This document shows positions 1-7,722 of a DNA stretch of 64,000 nucleotides, piece after piece. Position numbers and translations under genes: made by a program. The DNA comes from an uncultured Verrucomicrobiota bacterium (GTDB lineage: Bacteria > Verrucomicrobiota > Kiritimatiellia > CAIQIC01 > Lenti-01). Each line of letters opens with the position of its first letter. Positions within the stretch are counted from its first letter, which is position 1. The notes under the pieces were generated by a model. That model searched no databases. It was not told where the DNA came from and saw nothing but the letters and a program-made list of their open reading frames with translations. The stretch covers positions 1 through 64,000 of the forward strand of contig CALKWZ010000068.1 in NCBI GenBank assembly GCA_938003985.1, in the 5' to 3' direction.

Positions 1-130
1 CGTTTTCTGGCCGCGAGGTCGGGGGTTCTACGCGCTCTCAGGCGAAACGGGGGCGGCGCCTGACATTTAATGCCGTTTTGAGGCGAAAAGAGGGCGGTCG
101 GGGGCCAAAGTCGGCGATCCGCGGCCCGTA

Positions 131-165
131 GTCTCCGGTCTACGGTCTCCGGTCTCTGGTCTCCC
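131..165. repeat. Heptamer tandem array GTCTCCG (5 units)
   Basis: Five consecutive seven-base units are read directly: GTCTCCG, GTCTACG, GTCTCCG, GTCTCTG, GTCTCCC. It lies outside any gene. It shares only the seven-base period with the arrays near 12.7 kb and 63 kb; the unit sequence differs. It resembles in style the short tandemly repeated sequences known from cyanobacteria. Confidence 0.75.
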
Positions 166-202
166 CCCGCGGCGCCTTTGGCGCGGGCGGGGCGCGGCGG
201 GG

Positions 203-231
203 TTGAAATCGGACGCGGGGTGGGGCATAGT
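203..231 (+). promoter_or_regulatory. Promoter of tRNA-Thr
   Basis: TTGAAA (203-208), a 17-base spacer and CATAGT (226-231), 21 bases before the mature tRNA start. The -10 is directly preceded by TGGGG, a feature shared with several other inferred promoters here. Confidence 0.6.
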
Positions 232-252
232 TGGCATTTCGGATCGCCAACC

Positions 253-328
253 GCCGGCTTAGCTCAGTTGGCAGAGCATCTGATTTGTAATCAGAAGGTC
301 ATCGGTTCGAATCCGATCGCCGGCTCCA
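253..328 (+). tRNA. tRNA-Thr (TGT anticodon)
   Basis: A full cloverleaf folds. The acceptor arm GCCGGCT pairs with CGCCGGC with one mismatch at position 7:66. The D arm has GCTC/GAGC. The anticodon stem TCTGA/TCAGA closes the loop TTTGTAA, giving anticodon TGT. The T arm contains GGTTCGAATCC, and CCA is encoded at 326-328. Confidence 0.97.
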
Positions 329-353
329 ATGGCGGAAAAAGGAAACGGAAACC

Positions 354-746
354 ATGAAGTACATACTGGATATCGTGCTGGTGCTGGCGCTGTGCTGGCT
401 GGGTTGGGCGTGGAACGGCGAAAAGCAGAACGGCTTGGCCCTGGGCGACGAGATCGACCAGCTCAAGGCCACCGCGGCCCGCTTGGAGCTGGACTTGGGC
501 AAGGCGACCAAGGAATTGGAAACCGCAAAGGCCGACCTGACCGGCGCGCAGGGCGAAGTCGAGCGCCTGGGCAAGGACGTCCAGGACAAGGTGGACGCGC
601 TGGGCGCGAAGTCGGCCGAGGCCGACGAGCTGCGCAAGAGCCTGGCCGCCGCCGTCGCGCGCGTGAAGGAGCTGGAAGGCTACAAGGCGAAGGCCATCGT
701 GGCCGAAATGCCCAAGCCGGCCGCGCCGGCCCCGACCGCGCCGTAG
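354..746 (+). CDS. Small membrane-anchored coiled-coil protein
   Basis: A 130-residue protein of unrecognised family. Residues 4-20 form one hydrophobic segment that could be a signal anchor. Residues 30-110 are a heptad-rich Ala/Glu/Lys/Leu helix predicted to be a coiled coil, and the tail is Pro/Ala rich. The start is supported by an AAAGGAAACGG purine stretch just upstream. It follows tRNA-Thr by 25 bases and is separated from the next gene by paired hairpins. A structural envelope role is possible, but function is unknown. Confidence 0.75.
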   Translation: MKYILDIVLVLALCWLGWAWNGEKQNGLALGDEIDQLKATAARLELDLGKATKELETAKADLTGAQGEVERLGKDVQDKVDALGAKSAEADELRKSLAAAVARVKELEGYKAKAIVAEMPKPAAPAPTAP

Positions 747-756
747 GGTTTGGTTT

Positions 757-832
757 TGTAGCCGGCCCCGGCGGGGCCGGGAACCGAGAACAGCAGCCCC
801 GGCCTCGACGAGGCCGGCAGCGGAGCTGCAAA
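757..832. repeat. Paired-hairpin palindromic element (locus 1)
   Basis: Two perfect hairpins, CCGGCCCC-GGC-GGGGCCGG (762-780) and CCGGCCTC-GAC-GAGGCCGG (799-817), sit between genes. The second half, read on the other strand, repeats the first (TTGTAGC versus TTGCAGC outside each stem). The arms therefore form a larger inverted repeat, with one compensatory C:G to T:A change in the stem. Confidence 0.6.
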
Positions 833-854
833 GGTTGAAGGAGTCGCAGAACAC

Positions 855-2054
855 ATGAATCGGGAAATCGTCGCGGGCGTGAACTGGGTGGGTTTCGTGG
901 ACTGGAACGTCCGCGATTTCCACGGATACGTGACGGAGCGGGGCTCGACCTACAATTCGTATCTGGTGCGGGACCGGGAAACCGCGCTGATCGACACGGT
1001 CAAGGCGCCCTACGCGGCGGAACTGCTGCGGAACGTCGCGGAACTGGTGCCGCTGGCGGAAATCCGCTGGGTGGTCTGCAACCACGCGGAGCCGGACCAT
1101 TCGGGTTCGCTGCCGGCGGTGATGGCGGCGTGCCCGAACGCGACGCTGGTCTGCGACCAGAAGTGCCGGGACATCCTGTCGATCTACTACGAGACCGCGG
1201 ACTGGAAATTCAAGATCGTCAAGACCGGCGACGCGCTCGCCCTGGGCAACCGCACGCTGGAGTTCATCGAAACGCCGATGACGCACTGGCCGGAGAGCAT
1301 GGCCACCTGGATCCCGCAGGACCGGTTGCTGTTTTCCATGGACGCCTTCGGGCAGCACTACGCGACGAGCGGGCGCTTCGACGACGAGGTGAACGACGCG
1401 GAGCTGTTCGAGGAGGCGAAAACCTACGTCGCGAACATTTTGATGCTCTACACGGTGCCGGTGGCGAAAGCGGTGGCCGCGGTCCGGAAGCTCGCGCCGG
1501 CGATCATTTGCCCGAGCCACGGCGTGGTCTGGCGGTCGCACGTGGCGCGGATGCTCGACGCCTACGACCGGTGGGACGTCTGCGCGCCGGTGCGCAAGGT
1601 GGTCGTGCTGTACGACACGATGTGGAAGAGCACCGAGGCGATGGCCGAAGCCATCGTCCAGGGCGCGCTCGCCGAGGGCGGCCCCGCGGTGGAGGTCAAG
1701 CTGTTCCACGTGCGCGCGACGACCGGCACGAAGCTGGCGACGGAACTGCTCGACGCCGCGGCGTTCGCGGCGGGCTCGCCGACGCTCAACGGCACGCTGA
1801 TGCCGGCGGTGGCGGGCGCGCTGACCTATCTCAAAGGCCTGCGCCCGGCGCACAAGGCGGGTTTCGCTTTCGGCAGCTACGGCTGGGGCCGCGGCGGACC
1901 GGAAGAGGTCGAGCACTACCTGCAAACCATGAAGGTGGAGCTGCTGCGCCCGGTGCTGAAGCTCAACTACAAGCCGACGGCCGCGGGCCTCGCGGAATGC
2001 CGGGAAGCCGGCCGCCTCCTCGCGCAGCACGCGCGGAAGATCTGTCCGGCTTGA
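855..2054 (+). CDS. Flavodiiron protein (FprA/Rubredoxin:oxygen oxidoreductase type)
   Basis: A 399-residue protein with the standard two-domain layout. The N-terminal metallo-beta-lactamase-like domain carries di-iron ligands H77, E79, D81 and H82 (HAEPDH), H144, D163 and H222. From about residue 248 a flavodoxin domain begins (VVLYDTMWKST) with the FMN-binding FGSYGWGRGG loop. The family reduces O2 to water or NO to N2O in the cytoplasm of anaerobes, using electrons from rubredoxin or F420-type donors. No rubredoxin gene is adjacent. Length and ligands are complete, so activity is expected; which substrate it prefers cannot be told from sequence. Confidence 0.95.
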   Translation: MNREIVAGVNWVGFVDWNVRDFHGYVTERGSTYNSYLVRDRETALIDTVKAPYAAELLRNVAELVPLAEIRWVVCNHAEPDHSGSLPAVMAACPNATLVCDQKCRDILSIYYETADWKFKIVKTGDALALGNRTLEFIETPMTHWPESMATWIPQDRLLFSMDAFGQHYATSGRFDDEVNDAELFEEAKTYVANILMLYTVPVAKAVAAVRKLAPAIICPSHGVVWRSHVARMLDAYDRWDVCAPVRKVVVLYDTMWKSTEAMAEAIVQGALAEGGPAVEVKLFHVRATTGTKLATELLDAAAFAAGSPTLNGTLMPAVAGALTYLKGLRPAHKAGFAFGSYGWGRGGPEEVEHYLQTMKVELLRPVLKLNYKPTAAGLAECREAGRLLAQHARKICPA

Positions 2055-2085
2055 GCATGGGCGGCGCGCGGGGATGTTGTTTCTT

Positions 2086-2150
2086 CCCCCGACGGGGTCG
2101 TCGGGGGCTCCAAAGATCGGAACGGAGCCGGGACGATCTCGTCCCGGGGC
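2086..2150. repeat. Paired-hairpin palindromic element (locus 2)
   Basis: Hairpin A pairs CCCCCGACG (2086-2094) with CGTCGGGGG (2099-2107). Hairpin B pairs CCGGGACGA (2128-2136) with TCGTCCCGG (2139-2147). Read on the opposite strand, B resembles A: both have GACG/CGTC at the centre and are followed by CTCC, while the outer stem bases differ in a paired way. It lies between the flavodiiron gene and ruvX. Confidence 0.55.
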
Positions 2151-2187
2151 TGCTGGATCGCGCGTCGCAGCCGGCCGGAGATCGGCC

Positions 2188-2625
2188 ATGAGCAAGATCC
2201 TGGGCGTGGATTTCGGCGAGCGCCGGACGGGCGTGGCGATCAGCGACGATTCGCGGACGATCGCGTTCCCGCGCGAGACGCTGGACTGTCCGCGCACGGA
2301 GCAGGCCGCGGCGGCCGTCGCGCGCCTGGCGGAAGCGGAACGGGTGGCCGAGATCGTGGTGGGCTATCCGCTGAACATGAACGGCACGAGCGGGCCGCGC
2401 ACGGTCCGCACGAATGAATTCCTGGCGGAACTGGCGAAGCGCACGGCGATTCCCCTGAAGAAGTGGGACGAGCGCCTGAGCACGAAGATCGCCGAGGCGG
2501 TGCTGATCGAGGCGGGCACGAGCCGCGAAAAGCGGCGGGGGGTGGTGGACAAGCTGGCCGCGCAGGTCATCCTGCAGGGCTATCTGGACGCGACGGCCGG
2601 CGCCGCGGGGGACGACGCGCCGTGA
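2188..2625 (+). CDS. ruvX: Putative pre-16S rRNA nuclease / RuvX (YqgF family)
   Basis: A 145-residue protein of the RNase H-like YqgF family. Its four conserved blocks are intact: VDFGERRTGVAISD at the N terminus (D8), GYPLNMNGTSG, KWDERLST and VDKLAAQVILQGYLD. The family trims the 5' end of 16S rRNA and has been named a Holliday junction resolvase. The ATG at 2188 is chosen because the family begins just before this first motif; an upstream extension of the frame to 2074 would run through the palindromic element. Its stop overlaps the GTG start of truA (GTGA), indicating translational coupling. Confidence 0.92.
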   Translation: MSKILGVDFGERRTGVAISDDSRTIAFPRETLDCPRTEQAAAAVARLAEAERVAEIVVGYPLNMNGTSGPRTVRTNEFLAELAKRTAIPLKKWDERLSTKIAEAVLIEAGTSREKRRGVVDKLAAQVILQGYLDATAGAAGDDAP

Positions 2626-3449
2626 GCGCCGTGCCTCCCACGGGCGCCAAGCCCCGGACGGCGCCGGCGCCGGGCGGCCAGCGCTACCGCCTGACCGTGG
2701 CCTACGACGGGGCGGATTTCTACGGCTGGCAGGCCCAGCCGAACAAGGCGACGGTGCAGGGCGCGCTGGAAGCGGCGCTGCGGCAACTGACCGGCGAGAC
2801 CATCCGCGTGCATTCCTGCGGCCGCACGGATACCGGCGTGCATGCCCGGGCGCAGGTGGCGCATTTCGACCTCAAGCTGCCGTGGGAAACCCGGCGCCTG
2901 CAGCACGGCCTGAACGCCCTGCTGCCGGACGCGGTGCGGGCGCTGGACCTGCGCCGGACGCGGCCGACCTTCCACGCGCGCTACGACGCGAAGGGCAAGG
3001 AGTACCGCTTTTCCATCTGGAACGCGCCGGTCCCGTGCCCGCTGCACCGCCGCCAGGCCGTCCACGTCCGGCTGCCGCTGGACGTCGCCGCGATGCGCCA
3101 GGCCGCGGCGCTGCTGGAAGGCACGCGCGATTTCGCGGCGTTTTCGGCGAATCCCCACCGGGAAATCGGCGGCACGGTGCGCACGCTCTGGCGGCTGACG
3201 GTGCGCAAGCAGGGGCCGCTGATCACGATCGCGGCCGTCGGCGACGGCTTTCTCTACAAGATGGTGCGCAGCCTGGCCGGGCACCTGATCCGGGTGGGGA
3301 CGGGCGCCGTGCCGGCGGCCGAAACCGCCGTCCTCCTCGACAGCCGGCAGCGCACCGCCCGGGTGGAGACCGCCCCGGCCCACGGCCTCTGCCTCTGGAA
3401 AATCCACTATGGGGCCATTCCGGGACTTCCCAAGCCGGACCGGACCTGA
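2622..3449 (+). CDS. truA: tRNA pseudouridine(38-40) synthase TruA
   Basis: A 275-residue TruA-family protein. The catalytic aspartate is D70 in CGRTDTGVHA, and the family motifs YDGADFYGWQ near the N terminus and GDGFLYKMVR in the C-terminal half are present. It isomerises uridines 38-40 in the anticodon stem-loop of many tRNAs. The GTG at 2622 overlaps the ruvX stop by four bases, and the frame upstream of it lies inside ruvX, so GTG is preferred. The N-terminal 20 residues are a low-complexity Pro/Ala/Gly extension before the first beta strand. Confidence 0.94.
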   Translation: MSAVPPTGAKPRTAPAPGGQRYRLTVAYDGADFYGWQAQPNKATVQGALEAALRQLTGETIRVHSCGRTDTGVHARAQVAHFDLKLPWETRRLQHGLNALLPDAVRALDLRRTRPTFHARYDAKGKEYRFSIWNAPVPCPLHRRQAVHVRLPLDVAAMRQAAALLEGTRDFAAFSANPHREIGGTVRTLWRLTVRKQGPLITIAAVGDGFLYKMVRSLAGHLIRVGTGAVPAAETAVLLDSRQRTARVETAPAHGLCLWKIHYGAIPGLPKPDRT

Positions 3450-3502
3450 TAAGGTACCGGGTAAATTCAGTGACCCAGGCACTAATCGCGAGGTGACGGA
3501 CC

Positions 3503-3787
3503 ATGGCTGACATCAATTTCGATTGCCCCCATTGCGGACAGAATCTGAACGGACCCGAAGACATGGCCGGCCAGACCATCGACTGTCCGGTCTGCCAGAA
3601 AGCCTTCCAGATCCCCGGCGGCATCATCGAAGTGCCCAAGGGCCAGCTGGCCCCGCCGAGCCGCCCTTCCGGCCCGCCGCCGTCCACCGGCGACGACAAG
3701 GGCAAGACCGTGCGCATCGAACTGCCGCCCGAATTCCTCGCGGAGCCCGACAAGCACATTTTCAAGATCAAGCGGATCCAGCACTAG
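3503..3787 (+). CDS. Small zinc-ribbon protein
   Basis: A 94-residue protein with two CxxC knuckles, CPHC at residues 8-11 and CPVC at about 28-31, forming one zinc ribbon. A Pro-rich linker and a short basic tail follow. GAGGTGA at 3490-3496 is the likely ribosome site. The pattern matches the short zinc-ribbon proteins common in Verrucomicrobiota and Planctomycetota, which are usually unnamed. It ends one base before argH, so the two are probably co-transcribed. Its function is unknown; binding of nucleic acid or protein is possible. Confidence 0.8.
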   Translation: MADINFDCPHCGQNLNGPEDMAGQTIDCPVCQKAFQIPGGIIEVPKGQLAPPSRPSGPPPSTGDDKGKTVRIELPPEFLAEPDKHIFKIKRIQH

Positions 3788-3788
3788 G

Positions 3789-5147
3789 ATGCGCCGCAAG
3801 ACGACGGTGGGGGAGGTGGACGCGGAGGTGCTCGCCTACACGGCCGGGCAAGACCGCGTGCTCGATCTGGCGCTCGTGGAAGCCGATTGCTTCGGCACCG
3901 CCGCGCACGTCTCCATGCTCGCCCGGCTGCCGGTCAAGCCGGCGCTGCTGACCCCCGCCGACGCCCAGGCCGTCATCGCCGAACTGCGCGGCATCGTCGC
4001 CGACGCGGCCGCGGGCAAGTTCAGGATTTCCCTGGAAGACCAGGACGTCCATCTGGCCGTCGAGCGCCGCCTGACGGAGAAGCTCGGCGATCTCGGCAAG
4101 CGGGTCCACGTCTGCCGCAGCCGCAACGACCAGGTCGCGACGGATCTGCGGCTGTACGCCAAGACGCGCCTGCTGGACGCGGCGGACGCCGCCGCGGCGC
4201 TGGCCGGCACGCTGATCGCCTTCGCGCAGAAGCACGCCAAGACGCCGATGGTCGGCCGCACGCACATGCAGCCGGCGATGCCCTCGAGCGTGGGCCTGTG
4301 GGCGTCGGCCTGGGCCGAGAGCCTGCTGGACGACCTGGCGCTGCTGCGGACGGCCTACGAGCTGAACGACCGCTGCCCGCTGGGCTCGGCCGCCAGCTAC
4401 GGCGTGCCGCTGCCGATCGACCGCCGCCTGACCAGCGACCTGCTCGGGTTCGCCGCGCCGGTCCACAACGTGCTGCATGCCAACCAGGCCCGCGGCAAGC
4501 TGGAGTCGGTCATCCTCGCCGCGCTGGGACAGGCGATGCTGACGCTCTCGCGCCTGGCGCAGGACCTGATTCTGTTTTCGATGCCGGAATTCGGCTACTT
4601 CCGCCTCCCGGCGGAATTCACGACGGGCAGCAGCATCATGCCGCAGAAGCGCAATCCCGACGTGCCGGAGCTGCTGCGCGCGAAGGCGGCCAAGGTGCTG
4701 GCCTATGCCAATCTCGTGGCCGAAATCGTGCGCGCCGCGCCGTCGGGCTACAACCGCGACCTGCAGGAAACCAAGGCGCCGTTCATGGAAGGGTTCGAGC
4801 TGGCGATTTCCTCGCTGCGGATCATGAACCCCCTCGTGGCGGGGCTGGAAGTGGATGCCGCCGCGCTGCGCCGGGGCTTCGGACCGGAAGTCTACGCCAC
4901 CGACCGCGCGCTGGAACTGGTGGCCCAAGGCATGCCGTTCCGCGATGCCTACCACCAGGTGAAGGCCAATCTCGACCAACTCGCTGGATTTGATCCCGAC
5001 GCCGCGCTGGCCGCCAAACGGCATTTGGGCGCCCCGCTGGGGCTGGATTTCAAGGCGCTGGCCGGGCAGGCCCGCGCGGCGGCCCGCTGGGCGGCCGGGG
5101 AACGGAAACGCACCGCGGCCAAACGGGCCGCGCTGCTGGGCGGATAG
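3789..5147 (+). CDS. argH: Argininosuccinate lyase
   Basis: A 452-residue member of the fumarase/aspartase superfamily that cleaves argininosuccinate to arginine and fumarate. Seen: SRNDQVATDLRLY (substrate-binding loop), GRTHMQPA with catalytic H159, and the signature GSSIMPQKRNPD with the mobile-loop serine at about residue 281-282. The usual WGGRF start of ArgH is absent; instead the protein opens with MRRKTTVGEVDAEVLAYTAG, joining the normal alignment at DLALVEADCFGTAAH. Length is close to normal, so this is divergence rather than truncation. No other arginine gene is nearby. Confidence 0.9.
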   Translation: MRRKTTVGEVDAEVLAYTAGQDRVLDLALVEADCFGTAAHVSMLARLPVKPALLTPADAQAVIAELRGIVADAAAGKFRISLEDQDVHLAVERRLTEKLGDLGKRVHVCRSRNDQVATDLRLYAKTRLLDAADAAAALAGTLIAFAQKHAKTPMVGRTHMQPAMPSSVGLWASAWAESLLDDLALLRTAYELNDRCPLGSAASYGVPLPIDRRLTSDLLGFAAPVHNVLHANQARGKLESVILAALGQAMLTLSRLAQDLILFSMPEFGYFRLPAEFTTGSSIMPQKRNPDVPELLRAKAAKVLAYANLVAEIVRAAPSGYNRDLQETKAPFMEGFELAISSLRIMNPLVAGLEVDAAALRRGFGPEVYATDRALELVAQGMPFRDAYHQVKANLDQLAGFDPDAALAAKRHLGAPLGLDFKALAGQARAAARWAAGERKRTAAKRAALLGG

Positions 5148-5168
5148 GCAAAAAATCGCGCGGCCCGT

Positions 5169-5196
5169 TTGACAGGCGTCCAAAGTGGGGTATTTT
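5169..5196 (+). promoter_or_regulatory. Sigma-70-type promoter
   Basis: A perfect TTGACA (5169-5174), 16-base spacer and TATTTT (5191-5196) preceded by TGGGG. It lies just after argH and 40 bases before the next start codon, so it should drive the 5237 gene independently. Confidence 0.65.
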
Positions 5197-5236
5197 GATG
5201 CCGTCGAGGGGATTGTGTGTGGATAAACAGTAGATT

Positions 5237-5593
5237 ATGACGACAACCAAATACTCCTTCGGCGAATACAGCGTGTCCTTGGCCCTCGACGAAGACTCCC
5301 CCCTCGGCCCCCTCGACGATTTGCACATCTGCCACCTCGGGATGAAGTTCATCTCGGCGCGGCCCATGCCCGAATTCGGCCTCTACGAATTCGACATCGC
5401 CATCCGGCCCCTCGCCGACGGCGGCGAGTCTTCCCGGGTGAAGTGTTGCGGCGTGGTCGTCAGCTCCCAGCCGGAGGGCGCCGGCTTCCGCACGGTGATC
5501 CATTTCGCGGATCTCGACACGTGCAGCAAGTCCCAGCTCGAGGCCTTGACCAAGGCCAACAAGATGCGCTGCGACTATTGCGCCAACTGCTGA
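5237..5593 (+). CDS. PilZ-like small protein with C-terminal cysteines
   Basis: A 118-residue cytoplasmic protein. The middle (VKCCGVVVSSQPEGAG then VIHFADLD) resembles the second half of PilZ-type beta-barrels, GVVV followed by a strand ending in F-x-D-L. The RxxxR c-di-GMP-binding motif of true PilZ domains is not seen. The last ten residues hold CDYCANC, which could bind a metal. It has its own promoter and a strong terminator, so it is a single-gene unit. The PilZ assignment is an inference from pattern only. Confidence 0.7.
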   Translation: MTTTKYSFGEYSVSLALDEDSPLGPLDDLHICHLGMKFISARPMPEFGLYEFDIAIRPLADGGESSRVKCCGVVVSSQPEGAGFRTVIHFADLDTCSKSQLEALTKANKMRCDYCANC

Positions 5594-5620
5594 CGCCGGA
5601 TCCCGGTTTTGTTTTTGGAG

Positions 5621-5647
5621 CTCCCGGCGGACCCCGCCGGGAGTTTT
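5621..5647 (+). terminator. Rho-independent terminator
   Basis: Stem CTCCCGGCGG (5621-5630), loop ACC, stem CCGCCGGGAG (5634-5643), then TTTT. It ends the 5237 single-gene unit. Confidence 0.9.
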
Positions 5648-5687
5648 CGTTGGCCCCGGTCGGCCGGGCCGACGCTTTCAAATCGGA

Positions 5688-5716
5688 TTGCGCCGGGCGC
5701 CGGTTTCGCCTATAAG
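5688..5716 (+). promoter_or_regulatory. Sigma-70-type promoter
   Basis: TTGCGC (5688-5693), 17-base spacer, TATAAG (5711-5716), 29 bases before the start at 5746. It follows directly after a terminator, which supports a new transcription unit covering the 5746 gene and serS. Confidence 0.55.
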
Positions 5717-5745
5717 CATCGTCGTTCGATCAGAGGAGCATCGCC

Positions 5746-6423
5746 ATGAAAAAATTCGTTTTGATCGCGTTGGGACTGCTGGCGGCGGGGATTTCCGCGA
5801 CGGCCGGCGAAAAGGTTTTCGCGCTGGCGACGGCCGGCGACGTGGAGGCGGCGCTGGCCGAACGCGTCCGCGTCCGGCTGGAAGAAAACGCCGGCGTCGT
5901 CGTGCGGCCGGCCGCCGCGCTCGCGGTGGAACCGGGCCAGAGCCTCGAGGCCATCGGCCGCGCCGCGGCCAAGACCCTGGGCGAAAACGACCACGGCATC
6001 ATCGTGCTGGCCCGTCCGGCCGACGACCAGCCGCAGGGCGTCTGCCTGCCCCACGAGCGCTTCGCGGCGCTGAACGTCGCCAAGCTCGAAGCCGGCGCCG
6101 ACGCCGAGCACGTCGAACGCCGCGCGGTGCAGGAAGGCCTGCGCGTGATGAGCATGCTGCTGAAAATGGCCCCGTGCCCGTTCCCCCTGTGCGTGCTGGT
6201 CGGCTACGAGAAGGTCGAAGACCTCGACCAGATGAGCGGCAACTACTGCCCGCCCTGCCTCGACCGCTTCACCCGCTACGCCCGCGAAGCCGGCCTCCGG
6301 ACGATCGATCCCCTGGCGGCGGAAGCCGCCCTGGCCGCGGAAGCCGTCCCGGCGGCCGAACCGGCCCCCGCCGCGGAAGAAGCCGCCCCGGCCGCGGAAG
6401 CGGCCGCGCCCGCCGTCGAATAG
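5746..6423 (+). CDS. Secreted archaemetzincin-like protein lacking the catalytic motif
   Basis: A 225-residue protein with a signal peptide (residues 1-20, cleavage near TAG-E). Residues about 83-175 follow the M54 archaemetzincin layout: GIIVLARPADD, a phenylalanine-containing strand, NVAKLEA, then CPFPLC, 18 residues, CPPC. In active enzymes this structural zinc site (C-x4-C ... CxxC) directly follows HExxHxxGxxH. Here that stretch reads VQEGLRVMSMLLKMAP and has no histidine. The structural zinc site is thus kept while the catalytic site is lost. The tail from residue 190 is Ala/Glu/Pro repeats. A pseudopeptidase role is inferred; no activity is expected. Confidence 0.7.
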   Translation: MKKFVLIALGLLAAGISATAGEKVFALATAGDVEAALAERVRVRLEENAGVVVRPAAALAVEPGQSLEAIGRAAAKTLGENDHGIIVLARPADDQPQGVCLPHERFAALNVAKLEAGADAEHVERRAVQEGLRVMSMLLKMAPCPFPLCVLVGYEKVEDLDQMSGNYCPPCLDRFTRYAREAGLRTIDPLAAEAALAAEAVPAAEPAPAAEEAAPAAEAAAPAVE

Positions 6424-6437
6424 TCCGGCGGCCCGCC

Positions 6438-7715
6438 ATGCTCGACATCAAGCTGATCCGCGAAAACCCCGACCTCGTCCGCGCGGGGTTGAAGACCCGC
6501 CATTCGCCGGTGGACGTTTCCGCCGTGCTGGAGCTCGACGAGCGCCGCCGCGCGGCGATCACCGAAGCCGACCAGCTCAAGGCCGCGCGCAACGAAATCT
6601 CCAAGAAGATCGGCGCGCTGAAGAAGGCCGGCGAAGACACGGCCGACATCCAGCGCCAGACCCGCGAGATGGGCGAGAAAATCGCCGCGCTCGACGAGGC
6701 CGTGCGCGGGATCGAGGAAGAACAGCGCAAGCTGCTGCTGGCGATCCCGAACCTGCCGCACGAAAGCGTGCCCAGCGGCGAGGACGCCCTGGACAACGTC
6801 GTCGTGCGCGAGTGGGGCCACAAGCAGACCTTCGATTTCGAGCCCAAGGACCACGTCGCGCTGGGCGAGGCGCTGGGCCTGTTCGATTTCGAGCGCGCGG
6901 CGCGCATGTCCGGCGCGGGCTTCCCGCTGTTCACGGGAGCCGGCGCGCGGCTGGAACGCGCGCTGATCCAGTTCATGCTGGACCTGCACACGACCAAGCA
7001 CGGCTATACCGAAATCTCGCCGCCCTACGTCGTGACGACCGCCACGATGACCGGCACCGGCCAGCTCCCCAAGATGGCCGACGACATGTACCACGCGCCC
7101 ATCGACGACCTCTGGCTGATCCCGACCGCGGAAGTGCCCGTCACGAACATCTACCGCGAGGAAATCATCCGCGAGCCGCTGCCGCTCAAGTTCGTCGCGC
7201 ACACGCCGTGCTTCCGCCGCGAGGCGGGCTCCGCCGGCCAGGCCACGCGCGGCCTGATCCGCGTGCACCAGTTCGACAAGGTCGAGCTCGTCCAATTCGT
7301 CCCGCCGGGCACGTCCTACGACGCGCTGGAAGGGCTGGTCGCCGACGTCGAGGACGTCCTGCAAACCCTGGGCATGACCTACCGCGTCCTGCAGCTGTGC
7401 TCCGGCGACATGAGCTTCGCCGCCGCCAAGTGCTACGACCTCGAACTGTGGGCCCCCGGCCACAACGGCTGGCTCGAGGATTCCTCGTGCAGCAATTTCG
7501 AGGCCTTCCAGGCGCGCCGCGCGAACATCCGCTGGAAGAACGCGGCCGGCAAGACCGAGTTCGTCCACACCCTGAACGGTTCGGGCGTGGCCCTCTCGCG
7601 TCTCTACGTCGCGATCCTCGAAAACGGCCAGCAGGCCGACGGCTCCGTCGTCCTGCCCGAGGTCCTCCGGCCCTACATGGGCGGGATCGACCGCCTCGTG
7701 CCGAAGAAGAAATGA
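6438..7715 (+). CDS. serS: Serine--tRNA ligase
   Basis: A 425-residue class II aminoacyl-tRNA synthetase. Residues 1-110 form the antiparallel tRNA-binding coiled coil. Motif 2 is FRREAGSAGQATRGL near residue 260, and motif 3 is the SGVALSRLYVAILEN block near residue 380. It charges tRNA-Ser and, in many bacteria, tRNA-Sec. The ATG at 6438 is chosen because the family begins MLDIKLIREN; the frame is open upstream only as a shadow of the preceding gene, which ends 14 bases earlier. Confidence 0.97.
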   Translation: MLDIKLIRENPDLVRAGLKTRHSPVDVSAVLELDERRRAAITEADQLKAARNEISKKIGALKKAGEDTADIQRQTREMGEKIAALDEAVRGIEEEQRKLLLAIPNLPHESVPSGEDALDNVVVREWGHKQTFDFEPKDHVALGEALGLFDFERAARMSGAGFPLFTGAGARLERALIQFMLDLHTTKHGYTEISPPYVVTTATMTGTGQLPKMADDMYHAPIDDLWLIPTAEVPVTNIYREEIIREPLPLKFVAHTPCFRREAGSAGQATRGLIRVHQFDKVELVQFVPPGTSYDALEGLVADVEDVLQTLGMTYRVLQLCSGDMSFAAAKCYDLELWAPGHNGWLEDSSCSNFEAFQARRANIRWKNAAGKTEFVHTLNGSGVALSRLYVAILENGQQADGSVVLPEVLRPYMGGIDRLVPKKK

Positions 7716-7722
7716 CCGCCCG

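Larger units (their letters stand above)
1..252. other. Non-coding leader region
   Basis: No credible gene is seen before the tRNA at 253. A short ATG frame on the minus strand in the first 120 bases closes after 12 codons. The stretch holds a five-unit heptamer array (131-165), a GC-rich hairpin with GCGCC/GGCGC arms near 170-185, and a promoter for the tRNA. The 3' end of a gene lying to the left cannot be excluded. Confidence 0.5.
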
